DNA of 64,000 bases from Armatimonadota bacterium (lineage in GTDB: Bacteria; Armatimonadota; Fimbriimonadia; Fimbriimonadales; Fimbriimonadaceae), in assembly GCA_017303935.1 (NCBI GenBank), contig JAFLBD010000002.1, positions 711,154-775,153 of the forward strand, given 5' to 3'. Below the pieces are notes generated by a model that ran no database searches, was not told the DNA's origin, and saw only the letters and a program-made list of their open reading frames with translations. Position numbers and translations under genes: made by a program. Within the stretch, counting starts at the first letter, position 1. Every line of letters starts with the position of its first letter. Positions 34,313-43,259 of the stretch are shown in pieces.

Positions 34313-35125
34313 GCGAGGCAGTATCAGTTTGACGGCGTAGATCATTGAACCCAGGCAACCAAAGACAACCACGATCGCGGGGCCGGTGGGCCAGTCGCGG
34401 GTGTAGCTCATCCACAATCCGCCAAGATTCCCGAGGATGACCACGGGGAGGCAGATCAGAAGCGATGGCTCGAATTTGGACACCAAAAGGAAAGCACAAA
34501 CCGGAGGCATCACGAGCCAAGTGAACACTACGAGAACTCCGGCCACCTTTACGGATGAAGCGACCACAAATGCAAGTAAGGCATAGAACAGAAAGTCTAA
34601 CGCGACTCGCTTGATGCCAGTAGGGGCAGCGGATTCACCCGTGGAGATCGCGGCATTCGCCCGCCACGTCAACATGGCGATCACCACAAGAATTGAATAC
34701 ACCAAAGCAGTGTGATTCACCGACCCCGAATCGACGAGGAGCAGACTTCCGGAGAGGATGTCCTTAAGCTCTTCAACTCCGTGTTCGGTGTTTTCTAGCA
34801 CGATGATTCCAAGCGCGGAGGCCACAACGAACACGATTCCGATGATTGCTTCGTGAGGCACCTTGCCAAGTCGGAATCGAGTCAGCGAGATCAGGAGCGC
34901 GGTTCCGAGAGCAAAGCCGAGCGAATAAAAGTACGTCGCTGAGTCGGTGATTTCATGCTTCTGTGCGAGGGCAATGGCCATCCCTAGAGCGGCCATTTGC
35001 GCAACGGCGAGATCGATAAAAATCACGCCACGTCGGACGATGTGGAGTCCAAAGAGGCAATGGACCGGGGACATCAATAGAGATGCCAAGGTCGCATTTT
35101 TCATGATGTCCCAGAATCCGTTCAT
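34295..35125 (-). CDS. zinc/manganese-type ABC transporter permease
   Basis: A 276-residue inner-membrane protein of the ABC-3 family (ZnuB/MntB type) with seven or eight hydrophobic segments. The HEAIIGIVFVVASALGIIVL stretch is typical of the family. It lies seven bases after the binding-protein gene. The expected ATPase gene (znuC type) is not in the operon. Confidence 0.87.
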   Translation of the reverse strand: MNGFWDIMKNATLASLLMSPVHCLFGLHIVRRGVIFIDLAVAQMAALGMAIALAQKHEITDSATYFYSLGFALGTALLISLTRFRLGKVPHEAIIGIVFVVASALGIIVLENTEHGVEELKDILSGSLLLVDSGSVNHTALVYSILVVIAMLTWRANAAISTGESAAPTGIKRVALDFLFYALLAFVVASSVKVAGVLVVFTWLVMPPVCAFLLVSKFEPSLLICLPVVILGNLGGLWMSYTRDWPTGPAIVVVFGCLGSMIYAVKLILPRRLLGD

Positions 35126-35132
35126 GGCAGGT

Positions 35133-36134
35133 TTACAATGCCTCTCCGAGATTTGAAATGATCACGTCAAACAACGTGATGTAGTCGTTCGCTCTGGAAG
35201 CCTGCCCCACGCTTTGAGGAATTAGGACAACCTTTGCACCGATTTGACCCGCCACAGTTTTTGCCGCTTTGTTCGAAAAGAAAGGTTCTTGAAGAATCGC
35301 CTTTACTCCTCGTTCTCTGCCTGTACGAATCAGCGTCGCGAGGTGTCCAGGAGTCGGCTCGAGGCCCGGTTTGGGCTCAAGTTGTCCGATCACGTTGAGT
35401 CCGAATCGACGGGCGAGGTACGGCAATGACCTATGGTAAGAAAACACTGGTATCCCAGCGAATCCTTTTGCTTTGCTCACCCAGCCTCCCACCGCAGCTT
35501 TCGCTCCGGCACGCTTTACGGTCGACTCAAAGTTCCCCGCATTGTGCCACTGCCAGAGTTTCGAGCCTCCGAATTCGTTCACCAAGCCCGCTCCGAACAT
35601 CGCCGTGTCGAGCCTTGACAGGAACGCGGAGAGGTTCGATTCGTACACTTTCGCGTTGGCAGCATCGATGCTTTGGAATCTTCGCGCGATTCCAATCGCC
35701 ACTTGGCGGCCGTTGTATGGATCCAGCATGATGTGCGGGTTGCCATCTGGATGGATGTCGCCGTCTGCACGAGTTACTCCTCGAGTGGGCTTTTCCAATA
35801 CATAGGCAAACTCACTCGCATAGATGTGTCCGGATGCGCCAATGATGACCTTCCGGTTTCGGGCGCCATCCAGAATGGCGCCCTCGTAACCCACCTCCAA
35901 GTCCAGACCGTTCGCGATGAACACATCTGCACCCGCCACGCGGCTGATGTAGCTTGGCTTCGCTTCGATATGGTGAGCATCTCGGCTTCCGGTGATGAGC
36001 GAGCTCACCGAGGCGTTTTTGCCACCGATTGCCGAAGCGATCGAAGCCAAATCAGCTGTTGTGGTCACTACTTTCAAGCTCGCTTGAGCTTGGATCGCGC
36101 ACAAAGCACATGTCAAAAGAGCAATCTTCTTCAT
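35133..36134 (-). CDS. zinc-type ABC transporter substrate-binding protein
   Basis: A 333-residue periplasmic binding protein of the cluster A-I (ZnuA/TroA) family with a signal peptide (MKKIALLTCALCAIQAQA). Metal ligands of the family appear in DAHHIEAKPS, PHIMLDP and FSYHRSLPYL, three His positions, with a late acidic position in LQEPFFSN. The His-rich loop typical of ZnuA is absent, which may alter affinity or metal choice. It precedes the permease and follows the barrel gene by four bases. Confidence 0.9.
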   Translation of the reverse strand: MKKIALLTCALCAIQAQASLKVVTTTADLASIASAIGGKNASVSSLITGSRDAHHIEAKPSYISRVAGADVFIANGLDLEVGYEGAILDGARNRKVIIGASGHIYASEFAYVLEKPTRGVTRADGDIHPDGNPHIMLDPYNGRQVAIGIARRFQSIDAANAKVYESNLSAFLSRLDTAMFGAGLVNEFGGSKLWQWHNAGNFESTVKRAGAKAAVGGWVSKAKGFAGIPVFSYHRSLPYLARRFGLNVIGQLEPKPGLEPTPGHLATLIRTGRERGVKAILQEPFFSNKAAKTVAGQIGAKVVLIPQSVGQASRANDYITLFDVIISNLGEAL

Positions 36135-36138
36135 GGCC

Positions 36139-37218
36139 TCAATACTTGTGCGCAGGATGTGCTCCGATCATCCATTGGAACTGAATGTCCAGCGAATTAC
36201 CTCGATCACCAGCGTTGCCACGTCGCTGTTCGTAAGCGACACGCCAGTGGTGAAACTCGGTTGGTTTCAACGTCAGGCCGATCGAGTAGGAACTATGCCA
36301 ATCCGATGTGCCTGGAATCTCGCTGTAGTCGTATTTGAAATTCCCGAACAAGCGTGGGCCGAGTTGCTGAGTGTAGGAAGCGAAGAATCCAAACGCAGTT
36401 TCTGATCCGGCAAGCCCGTTCGAACCCCAGAAAGCTTCAGTTTCTAAAACCGAAGATCGACCAGAGCCCGGTTGGTTCTTCATCGTGAAGTCGATCCCGT
36501 AGAGGTTACTTCGGCGATCACCTTCCGACGGACCGTTCAAATACGTCAAACCGAGTTGAGCAGAGAGGTCTTCGCTGAAGTCAAAGAATGTTCGATAGTG
36601 ACCCACATAGGCTAGTCGGGAGGTGTCCGAATCGCCAAACAAGTTTCCTGGCTCGGGCTGTAGGGCCTCAAAGGTGATTTCGTTGAATCGATCACCAGGC
36701 AGCAGATAGCTAAATGAAACGCCTGGAGCCTTCAATCCTTCTTCACCCAAAAAGTCTTGGATGACTAAGGGCGTTTCGAGAAAGTTCTGCTGGTCCGCGT
36801 GATTGCGCTGGACACGGCCAACTGCTGCGGCGATCTTCCCGAATTTCGCGCTCCAACCTTTACCGAGCCGGTTATATCTCGCAAAGGCTTCTTCGACTTC
36901 TGCAACCGCTTCGCCATCCTCATTAGCAAAAGCGATGTATGCCTCTGCCTTCAAGAATGGATCGACATCCGCCGCGAACCCTAACTCGAGTTCCTTGAGT
37001 TCAGAGAGCTTCTCACCATCTGGTCGGGTATTGACCAAACGAGATCGGAAATCTGAAACCAAACTAATCTGCGGATTGAACGAATTGAGTTGACGAGTAG
37101 GTTGTTCGACCGCTGGCTGAGTGGTCGTTGTATCGACGGGCTGTTCGCCCTGATTTTGAGCCTGTGTGGCGACGGAAACGACCGCAGCAACGAGGCCCGA
37201 TGTAAGTGTAATGGACAT
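36139..37218 (-). CDS. outer-membrane barrel protein
   Basis: A 359-residue exported protein (signal MSITLTSGLVAAVVSVATQAQ). It has many amphipathic strands (LKAEAYIAFANEDGEAVAEV, GFFASYTQQLGPRLFGNFKY), resembling a porin or zinc-regulated outer-membrane receptor. The ATG at 37218 is preferred because AGGAG lies just upstream; a further ATG at 37242 is in frame. Its place before the zinc-type binding protein suggests metal passage across the outer membrane. Confidence 0.72.
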   Translation of the reverse strand: MSITLTSGLVAAVVSVATQAQNQGEQPVDTTTTQPAVEQPTRQLNSFNPQISLVSDFRSRLVNTRPDGEKLSELKELELGFAADVDPFLKAEAYIAFANEDGEAVAEVEEAFARYNRLGKGWSAKFGKIAAAVGRVQRNHADQQNFLETPLVIQDFLGEEGLKAPGVSFSYLLPGDRFNEITFEALQPEPGNLFGDSDTSRLAYVGHYRTFFDFSEDLSAQLGLTYLNGPSEGDRRSNLYGIDFTMKNQPGSGRSSVLETEAFWGSNGLAGSETAFGFFASYTQQLGPRLFGNFKYDYSEIPGTSDWHSSYSIGLTLKPTEFHHWRVAYEQRRGNAGDRGNSLDIQFQWMIGAHPAHKY

Positions 37219-37293
37219 TGTTTCTCCTGATAAATCTGTCATTGCTCCAACATCTCGAAATGGAGTGTCAGAGTCGTGTGAATGAAGAATGAT

Positions 37294-37671
37294 TTAGGAG
37301 AGAGTAGGGGGTGACCGGGAGCCAAGTTCTCCGGTCTGGTCCAGCAAAGGCCGCTGGAACTCGGTAACGAATTTCTGTCGGAAGTTCGGAGATTCCTTCG
37401 GCATCCTGACGCGATGTTCTACATGCACGACCGCCTTTCGTACGATCGAAGGCGGCGAGGATGAAGTTACCGAAATGAAATTCGGGGCGACAGGGGTTCG
37501 CTTGGATTCGACACCGGACCGGACTGTACAAACAGAACACGGTGTTCCAGCGTGATCATGGTGATGTTGCTGTGGTGCGGAGATCGACGCCAACGTCAAA
37601 AAGAACGTGGCGAGTACGGTTATCCAATATGGAACGCCTCTTTGCAATTGCAACAAAGTTGATCTTACCAC
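37294..37671 (-). CDS. His-rich small membrane or exported protein
   Basis: A 125-residue protein with an N-terminal hydrophobic segment (WITVLATFFLTLASISA). A metal-like cluster follows directly (QQHHHDHAGTPCSVC, residues about 34-48), then a basic tail. The layout parallels the Cys-rich protein at 29898, which heads the opposite operon. It starts at GTG 37671, seven bases after a TATAGC -10, so the transcript is probably leaderless. It heads the zinc-type transport operon. Confidence 0.6.
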   Translation of the reverse strand: MVRSTLLQLQRGVPYWITVLATFFLTLASISAPQQHHHDHAGTPCSVCTVRSGVESKRTPVAPNFISVTSSSPPSIVRKAVVHVEHRVRMPKESPNFRQKFVTEFQRPLLDQTGELGSRSPPTLS

Positions 37672-37678
37672 TAGATTT

Positions 37679-37684
37679 GCTATA
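37679..37684 (-). promoter_or_regulatory. -10 element of a leaderless minus-strand gene
   Basis: Reading on the minus strand, TATAGC lies seven bases before the GTG at 37671. It directly follows the U-tract of the terminator of the next gene upstream, a very compact arrangement. Confidence 0.45.
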
Positions 37685-37717
37685 AAAAAGCCCCCATGCC
37701 CCTATGGGCATGGGGGC
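37684..37717 (-). terminator. rho-independent terminator
   Basis: A 12-bp perfect stem (arms 37690-37701 and 37706-37717, GCCCCCATGCCC type) with a four-base loop is followed on the minus strand by CTTTTTTAT. It ends the dockerin-type gene. Confidence 0.9.
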
Positions 37718-37730
37718 AAGGGAATCGTAT

Positions 37731-38768
37731 CTATTCGTCGGCTAAGCCGAAGTTTGTGACGACGATGTCGTAGTCACTTGAGCCTACTTCGTTGTCTCCA
37801 TCAACATCGGCGGGAATCGACGATCCCGTCTGACCATAGGCTGTGACAACCGCATCAAAGTCAGACGAACCGACTTCTCCATCCTGATCGATATCTCCGC
37901 TGATGAACATCAGTTGAGGCAATTCGACCGGATTGTTGGTGATGAAAACGTCTGGCATGCGACGGGCGAGCCATGCGCCTCCCTTGATCTTGAGTGTGAC
38001 CTCGCCGCGCGTTACCGGCGAAAAAGCAAACTCTCCGTTGGGCAACATTGAGATGTCGCAGAGGGTCTCAACCAAGGACCCGTTTTGCCACAATTCGATG
38101 TTCAGCTTGCGAGTCGAGAAGTCACCGACAAATGTTGGATCGATGACTTGGCTGTATCGAGTTCCCAAGACTGTCAACGTACCAAAAGCGGTGTTCGTGT
38201 TATTGGCTTCGGTCCCGTAATAGATGTTGTTGCGGTTCAATCCCGTGTAGAAGCGGTAATTGATTCCGGGCTGCAACGTCACCGTCGTGGAGCCGTTTTG
38301 AGTTCCCTCGTCGCTATTGAACTGAGCGATCAAACCACCGTTACTCATCAGATTGACGATGGCGCGGTCCCACCAGACTAGCTTCAAGAGCGATACTTCT
38401 GACTTAACTTCGACTTGGATGGGATGATCTACTTGGAAGTACATCCAAGTTTGAGATGCAACAGAACCTCGGTGTGAAACGGTGGCCTGTGCTTCCATCG
38501 TGATTCGACTTGGCAAAAACGATGTTCGAATCAGATTGTGAGCGTAGCTGTACCCGTCCCACGAAGCTACGGTAGCAGCATCGTAGTATGACGAGGCTCC
38601 CGCAAGAGGCAAATCATAGATGTCTGGAGCAAATCTGGTGGTATCTCCAGGCGCCAGCGAATAGACCGCATAGCGCGTGTATGTGTTTGCCAGTAACAGT
38701 GATTGTGGAATGGCAATCCCTTGAGCTGAAAGAGCTGTGAGCATTGCAAAACCGAGCATTCGTTTCAT
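37731..38768 (-). CDS. exported dockerin-type protein
   Basis: A 345-residue secreted protein with a signal peptide (MKRMLGFAMLTALSAQGIA). The C-terminus has two calcium-binding dockerin type I-like repeats, DIDQDGEVGSSDFDAVV and DVDGDNEVGSSDYDIVV (residues about 290-340). The body is beta-rich without known catalytic motifs. Dockerins outside cellulosomes are often cell-surface modules; no cohesin is seen here. A purine-rich AAGGGG precedes the start. Confidence 0.85.
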   Translation of the reverse strand: MKRMLGFAMLTALSAQGIAIPQSLLLANTYTRYAVYSLAPGDTTRFAPDIYDLPLAGASSYYDAATVASWDGYSYAHNLIRTSFLPSRITMEAQATVSHRGSVASQTWMYFQVDHPIQVEVKSEVSLLKLVWWDRAIVNLMSNGGLIAQFNSDEGTQNGSTTVTLQPGINYRFYTGLNRNNIYYGTEANNTNTAFGTLTVLGTRYSQVIDPTFVGDFSTRKLNIELWQNGSLVETLCDISMLPNGEFAFSPVTRGEVTLKIKGGAWLARRMPDVFITNNPVELPQLMFISGDIDQDGEVGSSDFDAVVTAYGQTGSSIPADVDGDNEVGSSDYDIVVTNFGLADE

Positions 38769-38969
38769 TACTTTCCCCTTGTTTGGCGCGGTAGCAAGTG
38801 GTCTGAAATTCCCTGCTTCAGGTTATTTGGAGCTGGGCTTCAACTTGTCGCCCACGTCATTCACCATTATTTTTGCATGTACTTCGAGTTAGATTGCATA
38901 TCATTTTTGATGAAGTGTTGCCAAAATTGCATCGCATGGTGGACGTCCGAATTCTGCCAAACTAATGGT

Positions 38970-40154
38970 GTGAAGCCACAAATTGCGTTGCCGATTTTTG
39001 CGATTACTCCATTCGCACTTCTTGGTTTGATCACTCCAAATTCTCCGGAAGTGGATCCCGTGGCTACGCTTGCATCAAAGGCTCCCGCGATGAAGTTTGA
39101 AAAGGGAACCGGGGTCCTTCGCGGCGTTCTAAAGGCGCTCGATATTCCGATCGAATCGCAAGTTCTGGTGTTCTCAAAGACCAGCCTTCAATCGAGCTTG
39201 ATCGACCGAAAGAACCCTCGCGCTTTGTATTTCAACGACACAACCTACGTCGGGTTCATCCCAGGCGCGCCGCTGATCGAAATCATGAGCGTCGATCCAG
39301 TCAAGGGGGCGCAGTTCTACACGATTCCGAATCGGGTCGCGAATTCCAACAAAATCACCAAGGAAGGCCCGAACTGTTTCCGATGTCATGGTGGGCGTGG
39401 TGGAGTGCCTGCAAATCTGTTCGTACAGTCGTCCCACGTACCGGTGAGCGGTTATCCTCGTGTTTTTGGAACCACCGTCGAGGTGGATGCTCGGACACCG
39501 ATCCAGCAGAGATGGGGCGGTTGGTACGTGACTGGTTCGCATGGCGCGATGCGACATATGGGGAACGAACCTAGCACTGGTACCGATCAAAATCCGAAGA
39601 TCGATACAGAAAAAGGCGCAAACGTGCTCAACTTGGCGAAGTATTTCGATACGAAAAAGTACCTCTCACCTGGCTCGGACATCGTCGCATTGATGGTGAT
39701 GGAGCAGCAGATGCACATCCAGAATCTGCTGTCGCAGATCAGTGTCGATTACAAAGATCGGAAGCAAGTCGTTCCGAGCGCGGTTGAACCATTGGTTCGC
39801 GCTCTTCTCGGTTCAGGAGAAGCTGTTTTGAGCTCACCGGTGAAAGGCACCACTGCATTCGCAGCGAACTACTCAGCTCGGGGTCCAAAAGACCGCCTGG
39901 GTCGATCACTGTACCAGCTCGATCTCACAAAGAGGTTGCAGAAGTATCCGTGCAGTCCACTCATTTATTCGCCGAGCTTCGACGCGATGAATCCGGCCAT
40001 CAAAGCTGCGGTCTACGAACGCTTGTATCATGTTTTGTCTTCCGAAACGCCGCCTGCCGAATATCGGCACTTGTCTGCGGCGGACCGAGAAGCAATTTTG
40101 AAGATCATTATCGAAACCAAGCCTGAGTTCACTGGGTTCTTGACCGAGAAATAA
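38970..40154 (+). CDS. exported protein with one CxxCH heme motif
   Basis: A 394-residue protein. The GTG at 38970 gives a signal peptide (KPQIALPIFAITPFALLGL); upstream ATGs at 38877 and 38907 would add a Cys-rich leader. A single CFRCH motif near residue 136 suggests one c-type heme. Segments such as LYFNDTTYVGFIPGAPLIEI and GWYVTGSHGAMRHMGN recur in planctomycete- and bacteroidete-like cytochrome-containing proteins of unknown function. The role is probably redox in the periplasm. Confidence 0.7.
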   Translation: MKPQIALPIFAITPFALLGLITPNSPEVDPVATLASKAPAMKFEKGTGVLRGVLKALDIPIESQVLVFSKTSLQSSLIDRKNPRALYFNDTTYVGFIPGAPLIEIMSVDPVKGAQFYTIPNRVANSNKITKEGPNCFRCHGGRGGVPANLFVQSSHVPVSGYPRVFGTTVEVDARTPIQQRWGGWYVTGSHGAMRHMGNEPSTGTDQNPKIDTEKGANVLNLAKYFDTKKYLSPGSDIVALMVMEQQMHIQNLLSQISVDYKDRKQVVPSAVEPLVRALLGSGEAVLSSPVKGTTAFAANYSARGPKDRLGRSLYQLDLTKRLQKYPCSPLIYSPSFDAMNPAIKAAVYERLYHVLSSETPPAEYRHLSAADREAILKIIIETKPEFTGFLTEK

Positions 40155-40183
40155 CATCCCGTTAACCCAAGCTAGGGGTGTGC

Positions 40184-40189
40184 CATAGT
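40184..40189 (+). promoter_or_regulatory. -10 element of leaderless DinB gene
   Basis: CATAGT lies exactly six bases before the ATG at 40196, with TTAACC 16 bases further upstream as a weak -35. No Shine-Dalgarno sequence is present. Confidence 0.42.
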
Positions 40190-40195
40190 AAGTTC

Positions 40196-40666
40196 ATGGA
40201 AATGCGCCCGTTGGTCACCACGATCGTTGCCACCGAAGCCGCCGTTAACATGTTGTTTGATTCGGCCAAGCGGATGCCCGAAGACAAGCTCGTTTGGAGT
40301 CCTTTGGAACAAGGTCGCACGGCGTTGGATCAACTGCAAGAGTGCGCTACAGCTCCTGATTTCTACTTGCGCTATCTCGACCCCAATTACACGCCGCTCT
40401 ACAACTCGTACGAAGAAGCCTCAGCCGCGAGAAAGAACTTCTTGACACTAGCTACGTGCGAACAGGAGTGCGAGCGTCTGACCGGACAGCTCATCGATGC
40501 AATTCGCGCCATCACACCAGATCGATTGGGCGAAATGCACACCATGATGTGGGGCGAGCAAATGTCCATCGCCGGCATCGCAGGGCTGCATTATTGGAAC
40601 CTGGTTTATCACCTCGGCCAAATCAATTACATTCAAACTTTGTACGGCGACAGGAATATGTTCTAA
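40196..40666 (+). CDS. DinB-family protein
   Basis: A 156-residue DinB-fold protein: PLVTTIVATEAAVNMLFDSA at the N-terminus and a C-terminal GLHYWNLVYHLGQINYIQTL with His pair. The first metal His seen in most family members is replaced (ALDQLQECATAP), so the three-His site may be incomplete. It is a paralog of the two DinB genes at 26039-27013. Confidence 0.82.
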   Translation: MEMRPLVTTIVATEAAVNMLFDSAKRMPEDKLVWSPLEQGRTALDQLQECATAPDFYLRYLDPNYTPLYNSYEEASAARKNFLTLATCEQECERLTGQLIDAIRAITPDRLGEMHTMMWGEQMSIAGIAGLHYWNLVYHLGQINYIQTLYGDRNMF

Positions 40667-40756
40667 CCGAAGTTCGGTGAACAACCGAAACTTCAAGAAG
40701 TGCGGCGAGATTGGCAGGCCCGGTCGTCGTATGATATTGAAGGACAAATTCCCCCT

Positions 40757-41539
40757 ATGAAAGTCTCAAGTAACTGGTCGTCAATGAGAAGGACTTCGCC
40801 TGGCACAATCGGCCTTGTGATTTCGATTCTAGTGGCTTGGGTCGGGCACTGGGCAACGCAAGGGAAGTTTTTGATGTCGTTTGCCTTCGCTGGGTTCGAC
40901 AAACCGTGGACGGTTTTGACCTATCCGTGGGCATACGCCACAAGCGGCGCAAGCTTTCTCTTCATGCTTCTTGGGTTGCTATGGTTTTTCTTTATCGGAT
41001 CGGCTTTGGAGCGAGAAGTCGGTACCAAGTGGCTTTTAGGACTCTTTGCGATCATAACAGTTGTTGCGGCACTGTTTCAAGGCATCGGAGCGATGGCACT
41101 CAACACGGTACCGTTTGATGCTAGTCCATTCGTACCAGTGGCGATTTTGACAGTGATGTGGGGCGCGCGAAATCCCAAATCCTTGATCATGTTGTACGGA
41201 GTCATCCCGCTTTCTGGAACGTTGATGGCCGTCCTCTCGGGGCTGAGCATCTTCTTTACCAAAGGTGACCAGAACCTATTGTATGGTCTCTTTGCAGCTC
41301 TTCCAGCTCTTCTTGCCTGGTTTTATGCCCAAGGCAAGCTCGGATTACCATATCCATCTGGCGCAAGAGTTGCTGGGATGAGTTCGGGCAAAGAAAAGAA
41401 GCGCGAGCAAGCCGAATTCAACAAGTACATCGACAATGTGCGGGAGCGGGAGAGCGAGCGTGCCGAAAGAGAAAAGCTCCGCGAGTTGTTTGAACGAAGC
41501 CTGATTCAAGACCCCGACGACAACACCAAGAATGGCTGA
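40757..41539 (+). CDS. rhomboid-like membrane protein, probably inactive
   Basis: A 260-residue protein with about six hydrophobic segments and a rhomboid-like layout (FDKPWTVLTYPWAYATSGAS, FFFIGSALEREVGTKWLLGL). The serine-protease signature GxSG and the catalytic His are not evident, so it may be a pseudoprotease of the derlin/iRhom kind. A charged C-terminal helix follows (KKREQAEFNKYIDNVRERES). The ATG at 40757 is preferred to the GTG at 40700 because it starts closer to the first membrane segment. It overlaps the next gene by eight bases. Confidence 0.65.
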   Translation: MKVSSNWSSMRRTSPGTIGLVISILVAWVGHWATQGKFLMSFAFAGFDKPWTVLTYPWAYATSGASFLFMLLGLLWFFFIGSALEREVGTKWLLGLFAIITVVAALFQGIGAMALNTVPFDASPFVPVAILTVMWGARNPKSLIMLYGVIPLSGTLMAVLSGLSIFFTKGDQNLLYGLFAALPALLAWFYAQGKLGLPYPSGARVAGMSSGKEKKREQAEFNKYIDNVRERESERAEREKLRELFERSLIQDPDDNTKNG

Positions 41540-43214
41540 ACCAAACTCTGTTTGGACCGTAGATCGCCTGGCTCCTGGCACTTGCTTGTTCTGGGAAGGT
41601 GACCATTTTGACGAACTTTCGAACCCGATAGAAATTCGATCATGTAGCAAGATCGAGGACGTGCGGCAACTGCTCGAATGGGCCGAATCAGGTTCAAGCG
41701 CTGGTTACGTCGCTTACGAGGCGGCTCCTGCGTTCGACTCTGCCCTCACTGGCTTTCCGCCAAGTGGAGAATTGGCTTGGTTCGCACGGTACGAGGGCTC
41801 GAGGTCGTTTTCCAGCATCGCACCCACTCAGTTCTGCAGTATCTCCGATCTTGAACTTGCACTAACACGCGAGCAGTATCACGCAAAGTTCAACGAGATC
41901 AAGCGCAGGATTCGGGACGGAGATACCTATCAAGTCAATCTGACCTTTCGGGTTCGTGCCCGCGCCGAGAACCTAGATTGGATCGCCTGGCTGTTGTGCG
42001 ACCAGCCCGCAGAATACGGCGCGATCATCCACACCGGCAAACGGCTGATTGTCTCATTGTCTCCCGAGCTGTTCTTTCAGAAGTCCGGCGACTTCATTCA
42101 ATGCAAGCCGATGAAAGGGACCCGGCCAATTTCCAGTGACCCTGAAGAGCTTCGCCAGAATCCAAAAGATCGCGCAGAGAACTTGATGATCGTTGACATG
42201 ATCCGCAACGATCTCGGTCACCTCTGCAAGCCAGGAAGCATCGATGTGTCGGCTCTTTTCGAGGTCCAGGCGCATCGCACCGTCTGGCAAATGACTTCCA
42301 CGGTGACGGGAACTTTGGAACGCCCCGGAGTCTTTGATGCGCTGTTTCCATGCGCCTCGGTGGTTGGCGCACCGAAGGTGATCACTTCGGCGCATATTAC
42401 GGATTTGGAAGAGTCACCCCGAGGTGCCTATTGTGGAGCGATCGGCCGATTCTTTGACTCGGACAACGCTCGGTTTTCAGTGGGGATTCGAACGCTTACG
42501 ATCGACCCAGAGACATTGGATTTTGAGTACGGAATCGGGAGCGGCGTGGTCTGGGATAGCTCCGCCGATGATGAGTTTGATGAATGCTTGGTCAAGCTAC
42601 AAGCGCTCAAACAACCTGAACTTGGACTAATCGAAACGTTGTACTGGTGCCCAGAATCGGGTTATCGCAACTTGGATCGGCACATGGCTCGCCTTGCTCG
42701 CTCGGCGGATGAACTCGGACTTGCGTGCACTAACGAGGTTCCGGAAGTGGCGGCGAATACTCCCCAGCGCGTGAGATGGTTGCTGGATCGAGCGGGGCAG
42801 ATCTCTGTGAACTGCATCGAATACTTATCACCAACTCAACCTATGGGATTTGTGTTGGACTCTGTGCCTGTTTGTTCAAACGACTTTCGTCTGAAGCACA
42901 AAACCACCGCGCGCTCGATTTACGATAATGCAGAAATGCGACACGGAAACGGAATGGCGGTGCTGCTACAGAACGAACGAGGCGAGCTCACAGAGTTCAC
43001 GCGCGCCAACCTGATGGTCGAGATTGGTGGGAAACGCTTGACTCCTCCGCCGAGTAGTGGATTGCTGCCTGGGATTCAGCGCGAGATCGAACTGGAAAGC
43101 GGATGCGAGGAGAAGATACTATTTCCGACTGACCTGAGCCGTGCAGAACGGGTCTGGTACCTCAGCTCACTTCATGGCCGAATTGAAGTTACCAAAAACC
43201 AACCAGTAGTCTGA
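41532..43214 (+). CDS. PabB-PabC fusion: aminodeoxychorismate synthase I and lyase
   Basis: A 560-residue bifunctional enzyme for 4-aminobenzoate in folate synthesis. Residues about 10-350 form the chorismate-binding PabB domain: IKRRIRDGDTYQVNLTFR, FIQCKPMKGTRPIS, MIVDMIRNDLG and GAPKVITSAHI. Residues about 365-555 are a class IV aminotransferase-like lyase: YRNLDRHMARLARSADELG, KTTARSIYDNAE (PLP Lys region) and ELTEFTRANLMVEI. The glutaminase PabA is not nearby. The ATG overlaps the rhomboid-like gene. Confidence 0.92.
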   Translation: MAEPNSVWTVDRLAPGTCLFWEGDHFDELSNPIEIRSCSKIEDVRQLLEWAESGSSAGYVAYEAAPAFDSALTGFPPSGELAWFARYEGSRSFSSIAPTQFCSISDLELALTREQYHAKFNEIKRRIRDGDTYQVNLTFRVRARAENLDWIAWLLCDQPAEYGAIIHTGKRLIVSLSPELFFQKSGDFIQCKPMKGTRPISSDPEELRQNPKDRAENLMIVDMIRNDLGHLCKPGSIDVSALFEVQAHRTVWQMTSTVTGTLERPGVFDALFPCASVVGAPKVITSAHITDLEESPRGAYCGAIGRFFDSDNARFSVGIRTLTIDPETLDFEYGIGSGVVWDSSADDEFDECLVKLQALKQPELGLIETLYWCPESGYRNLDRHMARLARSADELGLACTNEVPEVAANTPQRVRWLLDRAGQISVNCIEYLSPTQPMGFVLDSVPVCSNDFRLKHKTTARSIYDNAEMRHGNGMAVLLQNERGELTEFTRANLMVEIGGKRLTPPPSSGLLPGIQREIELESGCEEKILFPTDLSRAERVWYLSSLHGRIEVTKNQPVV

Positions 43215-43236
43215 TACGCTTTGGTACGCATCAGAC
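43209..43236. terminator. possible hairpin terminator
   Basis: GTCTGATACG (43209-43218) pairs with CGCATCAGAC (43227-43236) with one mismatch, around an eight-base loop, between convergent genes. No U-tract follows, so its strength is doubtful. Confidence 0.45.
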
Positions 43237-43259
43237 ATTGATTGATATTGGACAATTCT

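Noticed and set aside
35673..36338. Plus-strand gene opposite the zinc-type binding protein
   Set aside because: The minus strand encodes a clear family member with signal peptide; the opposite frame has no recognisable features.
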